A stretch of 64,000 nucleotides of DNA, taken from NCBI RefSeq assembly GCF_900188345.1, contig NZ_FZOD01000024.1, positions 1 through 64,000 of the forward strand, given 5' to 3'. The notes under the pieces are model-generated. The model was given only the letters and a program-made list of their open reading frames with translations, searched no databases and was not told where the DNA came from. Positions 57,542 through 64,000 of this stretch are shown in pieces. The stretch is from Streptosporangium subroseum (GTDB lineage: Bacteria > Actinomycetota > Actinomycetes > Streptosporangiales > Streptosporangiaceae). The position numbers were made by a program, and so were the translations under genes. The stretch's first letter is position 1. Each line of letters begins with the position of its first letter.

Positions 57542-58405
57542 ATGGGGATGGTCGAAACCGTAGGACTGGTCCTGCATCCGCAGCGCGATTCGAAGGTGGC
57601 CATTGACACGATCGTAGAGTGGGCCCGCGCCCGGAACCGCACGGTGCTCGGGCTGGCCGACGAGGTCGGACGCATCGACTGCAGCGCGGTCCCGGTCGAC
57701 GACGACACCCTGGTGGACCGCGCCGACCTGCTCGTCAGCCTGGGCGGCGACGGCACGATGCTGCGCACCATGCGGCTCATCGCCGGACGTTCCACACCCA
57801 TTCTCGGTGTCAATCTCGGCCGCCTCGGGTTCCTCGCCGAGATCGACGTCGACGAGCTCCCTCCGGCGCTGTCCGCCATCGACAACCACGAATACACGGT
57901 GGAGTCCCGGATGGCGGTGAAGGCCGTCCTGCCCGACGGGACGGCGGTGACCGCGTTCAACGACATCGCCCTGGTCCGGATCCCCGGCGACGGCCTGTCG
58001 GCGGTGGCGGTCTCCGTGGAGGGCCATCCCTTCGTCCGCTATGCCGCCGACGCCGTCATCGTGGCGACCTCAACCGGATCGACCGCCTACAGCTTCTCCG
58101 CGGGCGGCCCCATCGTGTCCCCGAGGGTCGAGGGATTCCTCGTCGTGCCCGCGGCGGCTCATTCGGCGTTCAACCGGGCCCTGGTGCTGTCCGCCGACGA
58201 GAGGGTCACCCTTGAGCTGCTTCCGACGAGCGGTCGTCTGGCCGTGGAGGTCGACGGCGCGGTGGGTGCCCATCTCTGCCCCGGAGACGATCTCACCGTC
58301 ACCGCTCTTCGCGCCGCCGCGTGGGTCGTCCGGCTCGGTGACAAGACCTTCTACGAGCGCGCCCGCCGCAAGCTCCGCGTCAACGGCAGTGCCGAGGTCG
58401 ACTAG
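57542..58405 (+). CDS. nadK: NAD kinase
   Basis: A 287-aa NAD kinase making NADP from NAD and ATP (or polyphosphate) in the cytoplasm. LLVSLGGDGTMLRTMRL holds the GGDGT motif (68-72), ILGVNLGRLGFLAE follows, and VIVATSTGSTAYSFSAGGPIVSP is the substrate-binding Gly-rich motif. Length is normal. In many actinobacteria nadK sits by recN and a TlyA-type gene; here it does not, so this may be a second paralogue. The start is the ATG at 57542. The gap to the pectate lyase gene is 471 bp and holds the promoter and operator listed next. Confidence 0.92.
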   Translation: MGMVETVGLVLHPQRDSKVAIDTIVEWARARNRTVLGLADEVGRIDCSAVPVDDDTLVDRADLLVSLGGDGTMLRTMRLIAGRSTPILGVNLGRLGFLAEIDVDELPPALSAIDNHEYTVESRMAVKAVLPDGTAVTAFNDIALVRIPGDGLSAVAVSVEGHPFVRYAADAVIVATSTGSTAYSFSAGGPIVSPRVEGFLVVPAAAHSAFNRALVLSADERVTLELLPTSGRLAVEVDGAVGAHLCPGDDLTVTALRAAAWVVRLGDKTFYERARRKLRVNGSAEVD

Positions 58406-58735
58406 CGGCTTCCCACGCGCCGTCGTCACCCTCTGACGTCAGATACCGACGGCACGCACGTCACCTGCCCAGAGTGCGTACCCGACGGTATGCGGATGGG
58501 GTCCGGCTCGGCACGCGCTTGCCCACTCGACGGCCCGGGCGGGCTTTCCGCAGGTGAGAACCGAGCGCCGGGGCTCGTCCCCGGCCCTCTCACCCCGCCC
58601 GGACCTTCGCCCGCGAAGGCCTTTCCCGGACTCGCCTCCCTCCGCCGGCGGGTCCGGGCTCCGAGCCGGACGGGACCGAATCAGGCGAACCGGCCTGCGA
58701 CATAACAACGGCTGTCATGAAAGTTTCACCGCTGG

Positions 58736-58764
58736 TTGACATCGGGAAAACGCTTTCCTAACTT
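58736..58764 (+). promoter_or_regulatory. Pectate lyase promoter with a LacI-type operator in its spacer
   Basis: TTGACA (58736-58741) and TAACTT (58759-58764) are separated by exactly 17 bp. The spacer is almost filled by ggaaaacgctttcc (58745-58758), an imperfect palindrome with arms ggaaa/tttcc around a central acgc, typical of LacI-family sites. A bound repressor would cover the promoter core. About 113 bp of leader follow to the start at 58877, including the palindrome cacatatgtg (58793-58802). The rest of the 58406-58735 gap shows no gene. Confidence 0.65.
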
Positions 58765-58876
58765 GTGATTGTTCGCTCACATGTACACGGATCACATATG
58801 TGAACGGCGAGTGCTCGCTGGGGGGAACCCGCATCGCAGGCCATACCGGCCTGCCGGACCAGCAAGGAGCTCAACC

Positions 58877-60325
58877 GTGAAACGCAGAATCAACGGGAAG
58901 ACCGCCGCCGCCGCGGCCTTCGCCTGTACGGTCGCCCTGTCAGGGCTGGTGGTCGGAGCAACGGCCGCCGCAGCCGCACCGGCTGCCGGGGCATACACCC
59001 TGGTGAACAACGGGAGCGGCCTGTGCCTCAGCGTTCCCGGAAGCAGCACCTCCGATGGCGTGCAGCTCGTCCAGAACAGCTGCAACAACGCGGCCGGCCA
59101 GATCTGGAACGTCACCACATCGGGCAGCTCCTACCTGCTCAAGGCCGCGCACAGCGGCAAATGCGCGGGCGTCCAGGGCGCGAGCACCTCCGCCGGCAAG
59201 GCCGTACAGCAGGAAAGCTGCTCGGGGGCGACATCCCAGGTCTGGCAGCTGACCGCATCCGGGTCGAACTACCGGGTGGTCAACGCAGGCGGCGGCAAGT
59301 GCCTCAACACCAAGGACAACTCGACGTCCGCGGGCGCCCTCGTCCAGCAGAACTCCTGTGACTCCGTGGCGACCAAGCAGTGGAGGCTGACCCCGGCGGG
59401 CTCCACTCCTCCGACCAACCCCCCGACCAACCCGCCCACCAACCCCCCGACACAGCCGCCGACGCAGCCTCAGACCGGCCTGGTCGGCTGGGCGACCCAG
59501 GGCGGCGGCACCACCGGCGGCGGTAGTGCCTCGGCGACCACGGTCACCAGCGCCTCCGCGCTGACCAGCGCGCTCGCCGCCGGCGGCTCGGCGGTGATCC
59601 GGGTGTCAGGCACGATCTCCTGCTCCGGCATGCTCAAGGTCGCCTCGAACAAGACGATCCTCGGCAACTCCGGAGCCACCATCGCCGGCTGCGGCCTCAA
59701 CATCTCCGAGGCGTCCAACGTCATCGTCCGCAATCTGAACTTCCGCGACTGGAACGACGACGGCATCAACGTCCAGTACTCCACCCGCGTGTGGATCGAC
59801 CACAACACCTTCGGCAACGGCTATGACGGCGCCGTGGACGTCAAGCGGGGCAGCGACTACGTCACCATCTCCTGGAACAAGGTCACCGATCACGACAAGA
59901 CCATGTTGCTCGGCCACGACGACGGCAACGGCAGCGAGGACATCGGCCACCTCCGGGTGTCCTACCACCACAACTGGTTCGACGGCACCAACCAGCGCCA
60001 CCCGCGCGTGCGGTTCGGCAACCCGGTCCACGTCTACAACAACTACTACGGCGGCGTCGGCAGCTACGGCGTGGCGTCCACCGAGGGTGCCGGGGTCCTG
60101 GTCGAGGGCAACTACTTCGAGAACACCGAAGACCCCTACCACCTCGGCGAGGGAGACTCGGGCCCGGGCAGCCTGGTCGCCCGCAACAACTTCTTCGTCA
60201 ACTCCGGTAGTGGTCAGACCGGAGGCAGCGTGGCCTCCATCCCCTACTCCTACTCGCTCGACACCGCGGCCAACGTCAAGTCGATCGTGACCGGCGGCGC
60301 CGGCGCCGGACGGATCTCCGTCTGA
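58877..60325 (+). CDS. Secreted pectate lyase with N-terminal ricin-type lectin module
   Basis: A 482-aa exported enzyme from the GTG at 58877, chosen for AAGGAG seven bases upstream and a signal peptide directly after (MKRRINGKTAAAAAFA..., ending ATAAAAA). A CBM13 ricin-like beta-trefoil follows with its three QxW repeats (GQIWNV, SQVWQL, TKQWRL). Next is a Pro/Thr linker of repeated PPTN units, and then a PL1-type right-handed beta-helix. Catalytic and calcium features include DGAVDVKRGSDYVTISWNKVTDHDKTMLLG and NQRHPRVRFGNPVHVYNNYY, with the catalytic Arg in RHPRVRFG. It cleaves pectate by beta-elimination outside the cell. A hairpin terminator follows. Confidence 0.93.
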   Translation: MKRRINGKTAAAAAFACTVALSGLVVGATAAAAAPAAGAYTLVNNGSGLCLSVPGSSTSDGVQLVQNSCNNAAGQIWNVTTSGSSYLLKAAHSGKCAGVQGASTSAGKAVQQESCSGATSQVWQLTASGSNYRVVNAGGGKCLNTKDNSTSAGALVQQNSCDSVATKQWRLTPAGSTPPTNPPTNPPTNPPTQPPTQPQTGLVGWATQGGGTTGGGSASATTVTSASALTSALAAGGSAVIRVSGTISCSGMLKVASNKTILGNSGATIAGCGLNISEASNVIVRNLNFRDWNDDGINVQYSTRVWIDHNTFGNGYDGAVDVKRGSDYVTISWNKVTDHDKTMLLGHDDGNGSEDIGHLRVSYHHNWFDGTNQRHPRVRFGNPVHVYNNYYGGVGSYGVASTEGAGVLVEGNYFENTEDPYHLGEGDSGPGSLVARNNFFVNSGSGQTGGSVASIPYSYSLDTAANVKSIVTGGAGAGRISV

Positions 60326-60368
60326 TCCCGTCGAAGCACCGATCCTCAAGCGGCACCGATCCCTGAGC

Positions 60369-60399
60369 GTGACCGGGCTCCCCCACGGAGCCCGGTCAC
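60369..60399. terminator. Hairpin terminator of the pectate lyase gene
   Basis: Perfect 12-bp arms gtgaccgggctc/gagcccggtcac around ccccacg, 43 bp after the stop, with outer gagcg/cgctc extending the stem. The remainder of the 60326-60627 gap holds no recognised gene. Confidence 0.82.
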
Positions 60400-60627
60400 A
60401 ACGCTCTGTGCCGACCGCCGGACGCGAAGGGTAAGACGGAGCCTTTCGATCCGCGGTCACCGCTCGGTCAGGCCCGTCCGATCGCGCCTTCCCCTCGTCT
60501 CCCCTTCACCCCGGGGCCCCGTACGTCAGAGGATGTCGCCGCGACGGCCCGCGACGGGCTCCCCCAAGGCCGGGAGTGGAAGCTCCGTTCACTAATGTTG
60601 CCGGGTGTCCCTCACTAAGGAGTGATC

Positions 60628-62115
60628 ATGGCATCGTGGGTGGATCACGCGATCTGGTGGCACGTTTACCCGCTCGGTTTCACCGGTGCCGAGAGCACGG
60701 CGCAGCCTCACGACGCGCCGGTACGGCACCGCCTGCGGCAGCTCGAACCCTGGCTGGACTACGTCCTGGAGCTGGGATGCTCGGGACTGATGCTGGGGCC
60801 CGTCTTCGCCTCGGAGACACACGGCTACGACACCGTCGACCACTTCAGGATCGATCCGCGGCTCGGCGACGACGAGGACTTCGACCGTTTCATCGCGGCG
60901 GCACGCGATCGGGGCCTGCGAATCGTCCTGGACGGCGTGTTCAATCACGTGGGACGGGGGTTCCCGGTGTTCGCGCGGGCGACCGGCCCGAACCCCGACC
61001 CGGACGCGGCCCGCTGGTTCCGGCGCCTGCCCGCGAACGACGCCGCCGGCGGAGCCGCAGACGGGGCGGAGGAAGGCGTCACGGGCTCCATGGAACCGGA
61101 CTACGCGACTTTTGAGGGCCATCACCGGCTCGTGGCACTCAACCACGAGGAACCCGCGGTGCTCGACCACGTCGCCAAGGTCATGATTCACTGGCTGGAT
61201 CGGGGCGTCTCCGGCTGGCGCCTCGACGCCGCCTACGCGATGCCCGCCCGCTTCTGGCACGACGTCCTGGCGCTGGTACGGCCCCGCCACCCCGACGCCT
61301 GGTTCGTCGGGGAGATGATCCACGGCGAGTACGCCGCATACGTCGCCGAGAGCGGCCTGGACTCGGTCACCGAGTACGAGCTGTGGAAGGCGATCTGGAG
61401 CTCGCTCAACGACGGCAACTTCTTCGAGCTCGCCTGGACCCTGAAGCGGCACGACGATCTGCTCGGCGACTTCACGCCCCTGACCTTCGTCGGCAACCAC
61501 GACGTGACCAGACTGGCCAGCCGTCTCGCCGACGAGCGGCACCTCGGCCACGCGCTCGCCGTGCTGTTCACGGTCGGCGGCGTTCCCAGCGTCTACTACG
61601 GTGACGAGCAGGCCTTCCGCGGGATCAAGGAGGACCGTGTCGGAGGGGACGACGAGATCCGCCCCGCCTTCCCCGCCCGGCCGGACGACCTCGCTCCCCA
61701 CGGGCTGCCCACCTACCGGCTGCACCAGCGCCTGATCGCGCTACGCCGCCGCCACCCCTGGCTCCTCCGGGCCCGGACCACCTCTGAGCACCTGACCAAC
61801 CTCACCGTCGCCCTGACCTCCACCGCCGGAAACGACGGGGCGGGAAACGGCGAGGCCGGAGACGACTGGGCGGGGAACGGCGAGGCCGGAGACGACTGGG
61901 CGGGGAACGGCGAGGCGGGGAACAACAAGGCCGCGAACGGCGGCGGTGAGAGTGGCGGGCCCAGGATCGTCACCCTGCTCAACATCGGCGACGAGCCGTA
62001 CCGCTTCCCGGTGGAGACCGAGGGGCTGACCGTCGAGGAGACCTCCGCGACGTCCCATCCTGGAGACCCGGCTCTGGTTCCGGCCCACGGCTGGACGGTG
62101 CTCAGCGGCCGGTGA
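60628..62115 (+). CDS. GH13 alpha-amylase-family enzyme, intracellular
   Basis: A 495-aa (beta/alpha)8 enzyme starting at the ATG at 60628, with AAGGAG just upstream. GH13 motifs are I DGVFNHVG (about 105-112), II GWRLDAAYAMP with nucleophile Asp (about 198), III WFVGEMIHGEY with acid Glu (about 229), and IV FVGNHDVTR (about 287-295). There is no signal peptide, so it acts in the cytoplasm on imported maltodextrin-like sugars or on glycogen. Between the barrel and the C-terminal beta domain lies an Asn/Asp/Gly-rich insertion made by 30-bp tandem repeats (61831-61950). Exact specificity (amylase, glucosidase or transferase) cannot be read off. Confidence 0.9.
   Translation: MASWVDHAIWWHVYPLGFTGAESTAQPHDAPVRHRLRQLEPWLDYVLELGCSGLMLGPVFASETHGYDTVDHFRIDPRLGDDEDFDRFIAAARDRGLRIVLDGVFNHVGRGFPVFARATGPNPDPDAARWFRRLPANDAAGGAADGAEEGVTGSMEPDYATFEGHHRLVALNHEEPAVLDHVAKVMIHWLDRGVSGWRLDAAYAMPARFWHDVLALVRPRHPDAWFVGEMIHGEYAAYVAESGLDSVTEYELWKAIWSSLNDGNFFELAWTLKRHDDLLGDFTPLTFVGNHDVTRLASRLADERHLGHALAVLFTVGGVPSVYYGDEQAFRGIKEDRVGGDDEIRPAFPARPDDLAPHGLPTYRLHQRLIALRRRHPWLLRARTTSEHLTNLTVALTSTAGNDGAGNGEAGDDWAGNGEAGDDWAGNGEAGNNKAANGGGESGGPRIVTLLNIGDEPYRFPVETEGLTVEETSATSHPGDPALVPAHGWTVLSGR
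61831..61950 (+). repeat. 30-bp coding tandem repeat in the GH13 gene
   Basis: Units start at 61831, 61861, 61891 and 61921; the second and third differ at only three bases. They encode NDGAGNGEAG, DDWAGNGEAG, DDWAGNGEAG and NNKAANGGGE. The period of ten codons keeps the frame whatever the copy number. Confidence 0.88.
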
Positions 62116-62139
62116 CCCTCCCCGCGCCGATCACCCGAC

Positions 62140-62174
62140 ACCAAGCACCAAGCACCAAGCACCAAGCACCAAGC
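62140..62174. repeat. Five exact copies of a 7-bp repeat
   Basis: accaagc is repeated five times without error, followed by related accag/atcag/atcaag pieces to about 62210. It lies just after the GH13 stop at 62115 and before the shared terminator. A perfect short repeat is prone to slippage. Confidence 0.9.
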
Positions 62175-62216
62175 ACCAGAGATATCAGGCACCAGACATC
62201 GGGCATCAAGCAGGCT

Positions 62217-62254
62217 GGGGCTCCCGCGATCGTGATGGCGATCACGGGAGCCCC
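62217..62254. terminator. Bidirectional hairpin between GH13 and GH53 genes
   Basis: Arms ggggctcccg and cgggagcccc enclose an inner cgatc/gatcg-type stem and a tgatgg loop. It lies between convergent genes, 7 bp from the GH53 stop and about 100 bp from the GH13 stop, and can serve both. Confidence 0.82.
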
Positions 62255-62261
62255 GCGGGCC

Positions 62262-63377
62262 TCACCGGCGGAGGAACCCCTTCACCGTCGGAAGCAGGCG
62301 GTCGTCGAACCCGAACAGGGCCTGGTTCTCCCAGCCGTTGCCGGATGAGGGGTCGGCGGGATCCCAGCCGTTGCCGGGCACTCCCGTCCAGGTGGCCTCC
62401 CAGTAGAAGACGCCGAGGCCACGGCCTCCGGGAACCGAGCGGACCACCTCCGTCACCGCCCGCATCATCGCCGCCTGCCCCTCCGGGGTGGCCGGATAGC
62501 CCGGATAGGGCTCGGTGGAGGTGATGATGTTCTCCAGGCCGTCGTCATCGGCGGCGGTGAAGGGATAGGCCGTCTCCACCAGCACGACCGGCTTGCCGTA
62601 CCGTGACGCCACGTCGTTCAGGTTGGCCTGGAACGCCTCGAGCGTCCCGTGCCAATAGGAGTAATAGGACAGGCCGATCACGTCGTAACGGACGCCGTAG
62701 GTGGCGGCGGTGTCGAACCACCAGCGGTACAGGCCGTTGTCGGCGCCGTCGGCCAGGTGGAGCACCACCTTCGTCGAGCGGGACACCGCCTTGGCCGCGT
62801 CGTAGCCGGCGTTGAGCAGCGCGGCCAGGTTCGGCCAGTTCTCCCAGTTGCCGTCCGGCCAGAGCAGCCCGCCGTTCAGCTCGTTGCCGATCTGCACCAT
62901 GTCGGCCTTGGTGCCCTGCCTCTTCAGCGCGTTCAGCACGTCGTAGGTGTGGTCGTGGAGAGCCTTCTTGAGCGCGTCGAACGGCAGGGCGCTCCAGGCC
63001 GCCGGCTTGTTCTGCTTGCCGGGGTCGGCCCAGCTGTCGGAGTAGTGGAAGTCGACCAGCAGCCCCATGCCGAGGGCCTTGGCCCGCTTGGCGAGGCGGA
63101 GCACCTGGGTTTTGCTGTTGTAGCCGTCGACCGGGTTCACCCAGACCTTCAGCCGGACGTAGTTGAGCCCGGCGGAGTGCAGGATGGCCAGCGCGTCTCC
63201 GCGTTTGCCGTTCGAGGAGCGGTAGATCCCGCCGAACGCCTCCGACTTGGCCAGGCTGGAGACGTCGGCGCCCCTGATCGGAAGCCCGTCATGGTCCGGG
63301 CCGGTGCCCGCGTGCGCCGGTTGCCCGGCCGTGAGTACGGCGGCGCACAACAACAGCGCCGCGAAGATCCTTCGCAT
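62262..63377 (-). CDS. Secreted GH53 endo-beta-1,4-galactanase
   Basis: A 371-aa exported enzyme from the ATG at 63377, with cggaggaacc directly upstream. The signal peptide is MRRIFAALLLCAAVLTAGQP, cleaved after AHA. The GH53 domain has RGADVSSLAKSEAFGG at the start, YVRLKVWVNP, LLVDFHYSDSWADPGKQNKP, the acid Glu in VQIGNELNGGLLWP (Glu166) and the nucleophile Glu in VVLVETAYP (Glu268). Family members cut beta-1,4-galactan side chains of pectin (arabinogalactan I). The 3' end of a GH42 beta-galactosidase gene lies directly upstream on the same strand, a standard galactan-degrading pair. The enzyme complements the pectate lyase encoded 3 kb away. Confidence 0.92.
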   Translation of the reverse strand: MRRIFAALLLCAAVLTAGQPAHAGTGPDHDGLPIRGADVSSLAKSEAFGGIYRSSNGKRGDALAILHSAGLNYVRLKVWVNPVDGYNSKTQVLRLAKRAKALGMGLLVDFHYSDSWADPGKQNKPAAWSALPFDALKKALHDHTYDVLNALKRQGTKADMVQIGNELNGGLLWPDGNWENWPNLAALLNAGYDAAKAVSRSTKVVLHLADGADNGLYRWWFDTAATYGVRYDVIGLSYYSYWHGTLEAFQANLNDVASRYGKPVVLVETAYPFTAADDDGLENIITSTEPYPGYPATPEGQAAMMRAVTEVVRSVPGGRGLGVFYWEATWTGVPGNGWDPADPSSGNGWENQALFGFDDRLLPTVKGFLRR

Positions 63378-63415
63378 GGTTCCTCCGGTCAGGAGAGGAC
63401 GGATGGTGTTCGCCG

Positions 63416-63502
63416 TCACGAGTGGGCGAACCGGGTCGGTGCGGGTAAGGACGTGAGGGCTGCGGCGGCGCGCCGGACCGGCGCCACCAGGGTCTTTTTC
63501 AT
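63416..63502 (-). CDS. Possible 28-residue leader peptide before the galactanase
   Basis: A short reading from the ATG at 63502 to TGA at 63416, starting MKKTLVAPVRRAAAALTSL: basic then Ala/Leu-rich, like the beginning of a signal peptide that ends too early. Its start is preceded by gcgaggaacc, nearly the same as the cggaggaacc before the galactanase start 38 bp downstream, and the flanking ggagagga is also shared, suggesting a duplicated start region. It may be a relic of a signal peptide, a translated leader, or noise. Confidence 0.35.
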   Translation of the reverse strand: MKKTLVAPVRRAAAALTSLPAPTRFAHS

Positions 63503-63594
63503 GGTTCCTCGCTCTGGAGAGGAGTGATGCGGACACCCCCGAAGACCCTCGATGACGCGTCACGGCCAGGTGACCGGTGCGGCACCGAGGGAGA

Positions 63595-64000
63595 TCATGC
63601 GCCCCCGGCCCGCTCGACGACCGTGACGCCACCGGGCGGCACGGTCACGGACCCCGGGTGCTCGGCGCCGTCGAACACCCCGGTCCCGCTCACCCCGCGG
63701 ACCGTGACGGGCTCGTCGCCGTGGTTGATGAGGAAGACGTGGTCGCCTCGCCGTACGAACTCAAGGGTGTCGGGCAGGCCGCGAGGCCGGGACACACCCG
63801 CCCGGTCGAGGACCGCGCGAAGAACCCCGCGCAGCTCACGGCCGCCTTCCACACCGCCGTCGTGAATCGCGCCGGGAAGCCCGTGCGAATCGCGGCCCTC
63901 CGCCACGTCGCCGTCGTAAGCCGTCTCTCCGTCACGAGCCGGATCGGGGACCGTGTCGCCGTCGCGAGCCGGGTCAAGGGTTGTGTCGCCGTCGTCTCCG
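63595..64000 (-). CDS. GH42 beta-galactosidase, C-terminal part (runs off the window)
   Basis: The frame is open from the right edge to the stop at 63595, about 134 codons. The C-terminal stretch LPDTLEFVRRGDHVFLINHGDEPVTV, followed by SVTVPPGGVTVVERAGGA, is the small beta domain that ends GH42 beta-galactosidases. GRELRGVLRAVLDRAGVSRP before it is the usual preceding helix region. Between these and the window edge lies an Asp-rich insertion of three 10-residue units (DGDTTLDPAR, DGDTVPDPAR, DGETAYDGDV). Catalytic residues would lie beyond the window, so the call rests on the C-terminal domain and on the galactanase next door. It would release galactose from galacto-oligosaccharides. Confidence 0.72.
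   Translation of the reverse strand, partial: GDDGDTTLDPARDGDTVPDPARDGETAYDGDVAEGRDSHGLPGAIHDGGVEGGRELRGVLRAVLDRAGVSRPRGLPDTLEFVRRGDHVFLINHGDEPVTVRGVSGTGVFDGAEHPGSVTVPPGGVTVVERAGGA
63905..63997 (-). repeat. 30-bp coding tandem repeat in the beta-galactosidase gene
   Basis: On the minus strand gacggcgacac-starting units of 30 bp encode DGDTTLDPAR, DGDTVPDPAR and DGETAYDGDV. Period and frame are the same as in the GH13 gene repeat at 61831-61950, although the sequence differs. The array may extend past the window edge. Confidence 0.75.

Noticed and set aside
62140..62210. Short repeats considered as a CRISPR array
   Set aside because: Units of 7 bp are contiguous with no spacers, and no cas genes are present. 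None of the other repeats in the window has spacer architecture.
1..64000. tRNA, rRNA, riboswitch, insertion sequence or prophage
   Set aside because: I looked for cloverleaf-like stems with a GTTCGA arm, rRNA cores, transposase motifs with terminal repeats, and phage genes, and found nothing I could support by eye. A covariance-model scan would be needed to exclude small structured RNAs.

Overview
The window is high-GC DNA with densely packed genes, GTG starts, many ATGA overlaps and strong third-position GC bias. It comes from a filamentous actinomycete, most likely a Streptosporangium-like member of the Streptosporangiaceae; the family is inferred from gene content. Supporting content includes an EshA-type encapsulin, a polyphosphate glucokinase, a DUF574 methyltransferase, an F420-type luciferase-like enzyme, modular CBM-bearing plant-polymer hydrolases and large STAND/NB-ARC ATPases. 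No rRNA, tRNA, CRISPR array, insertion sequence or prophage was found.

Layout. 1-3.2 kb: a compact minus-strand operon of a Trp-poor MbtH-like protein, a carrier protein and a free-standing NRPS condensation enzyme. Upstream is a promoter whose start-site region carries a CebR-type box, with a second, orphan box further up. 3.2-10 kb: copC-copD, a convergent membrane protein, and a two-gene ABC system whose ATPase is fused to a secreted-type alpha/beta hydrolase. 10-17.3 kb: a small conserved 54-aa gene, a STAND ATPase with no DNA-binding domain, a class I terpene cyclase, and then ankyrin, PAC2, oxidoreductase and phosphatase genes. 17.4-24.4 kb: a membrane-anchored NB-ARC/TPR protein, an M6 metalloprotease, a degenerate amidohydrolase and an FMN reductase. 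24.7-36.6 kb: a MarR/ABC exporter pair, an alpha/beta hydrolase next to a phosphoribosyltransferase-erythromycin esterase fusion, Nudix, gamma-glutamyltransferase-like, DUF5709, geranylgeranyl reductase-like and HAD genes, and tandem duplicated Uma2 genes. 36.8-48 kb: HrpA, a GH6 cellulase behind a perfect CebR-type box, polyphosphate glucokinase, a MalR-like LacI regulator and an ABC-F protein. 48.3-54 kb: a secreted protein, a methyltransferase/F420-enzyme pair, and a family 2B encapsulin with a polyprenyl diphosphate synthase. 54.4-64 kb: a glycosyltransferase, GlsB, NAD kinase, a pectate lyase with a LacI-type operator inside its promoter spacer, a GH13 enzyme, and a GH53 galactanase beside the 3' end of a GH42 beta-galactosidase.

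How the genes work together. Much of the right half serves growth on plant polysaccharide: cellulose (GH6), pectin (PL1), alpha-glucan (GH13) and galactan (GH53 plus GH42), with LacI-type operator sites visible at the GH6 and PL1 genes. The CebR-type box on the promoter facing the mini-NRPS operon suggests specialised metabolism may be tied to cello-oligosaccharides, as CebR does for thaxtomin in Streptomyces scabies (established elsewhere, inferred here). The strongest candidate for an unusual system is the encapsulin-polyprenyl synthase pair. Next come the mini-NRPS operon and the hydrolase-ABC fusion. Short tandem repeats are frequent between genes and inside several coding regions (6.0, 7.7, 20.4, 49.2, 55.8, 61.9, 62.1 and 63.9 kb).
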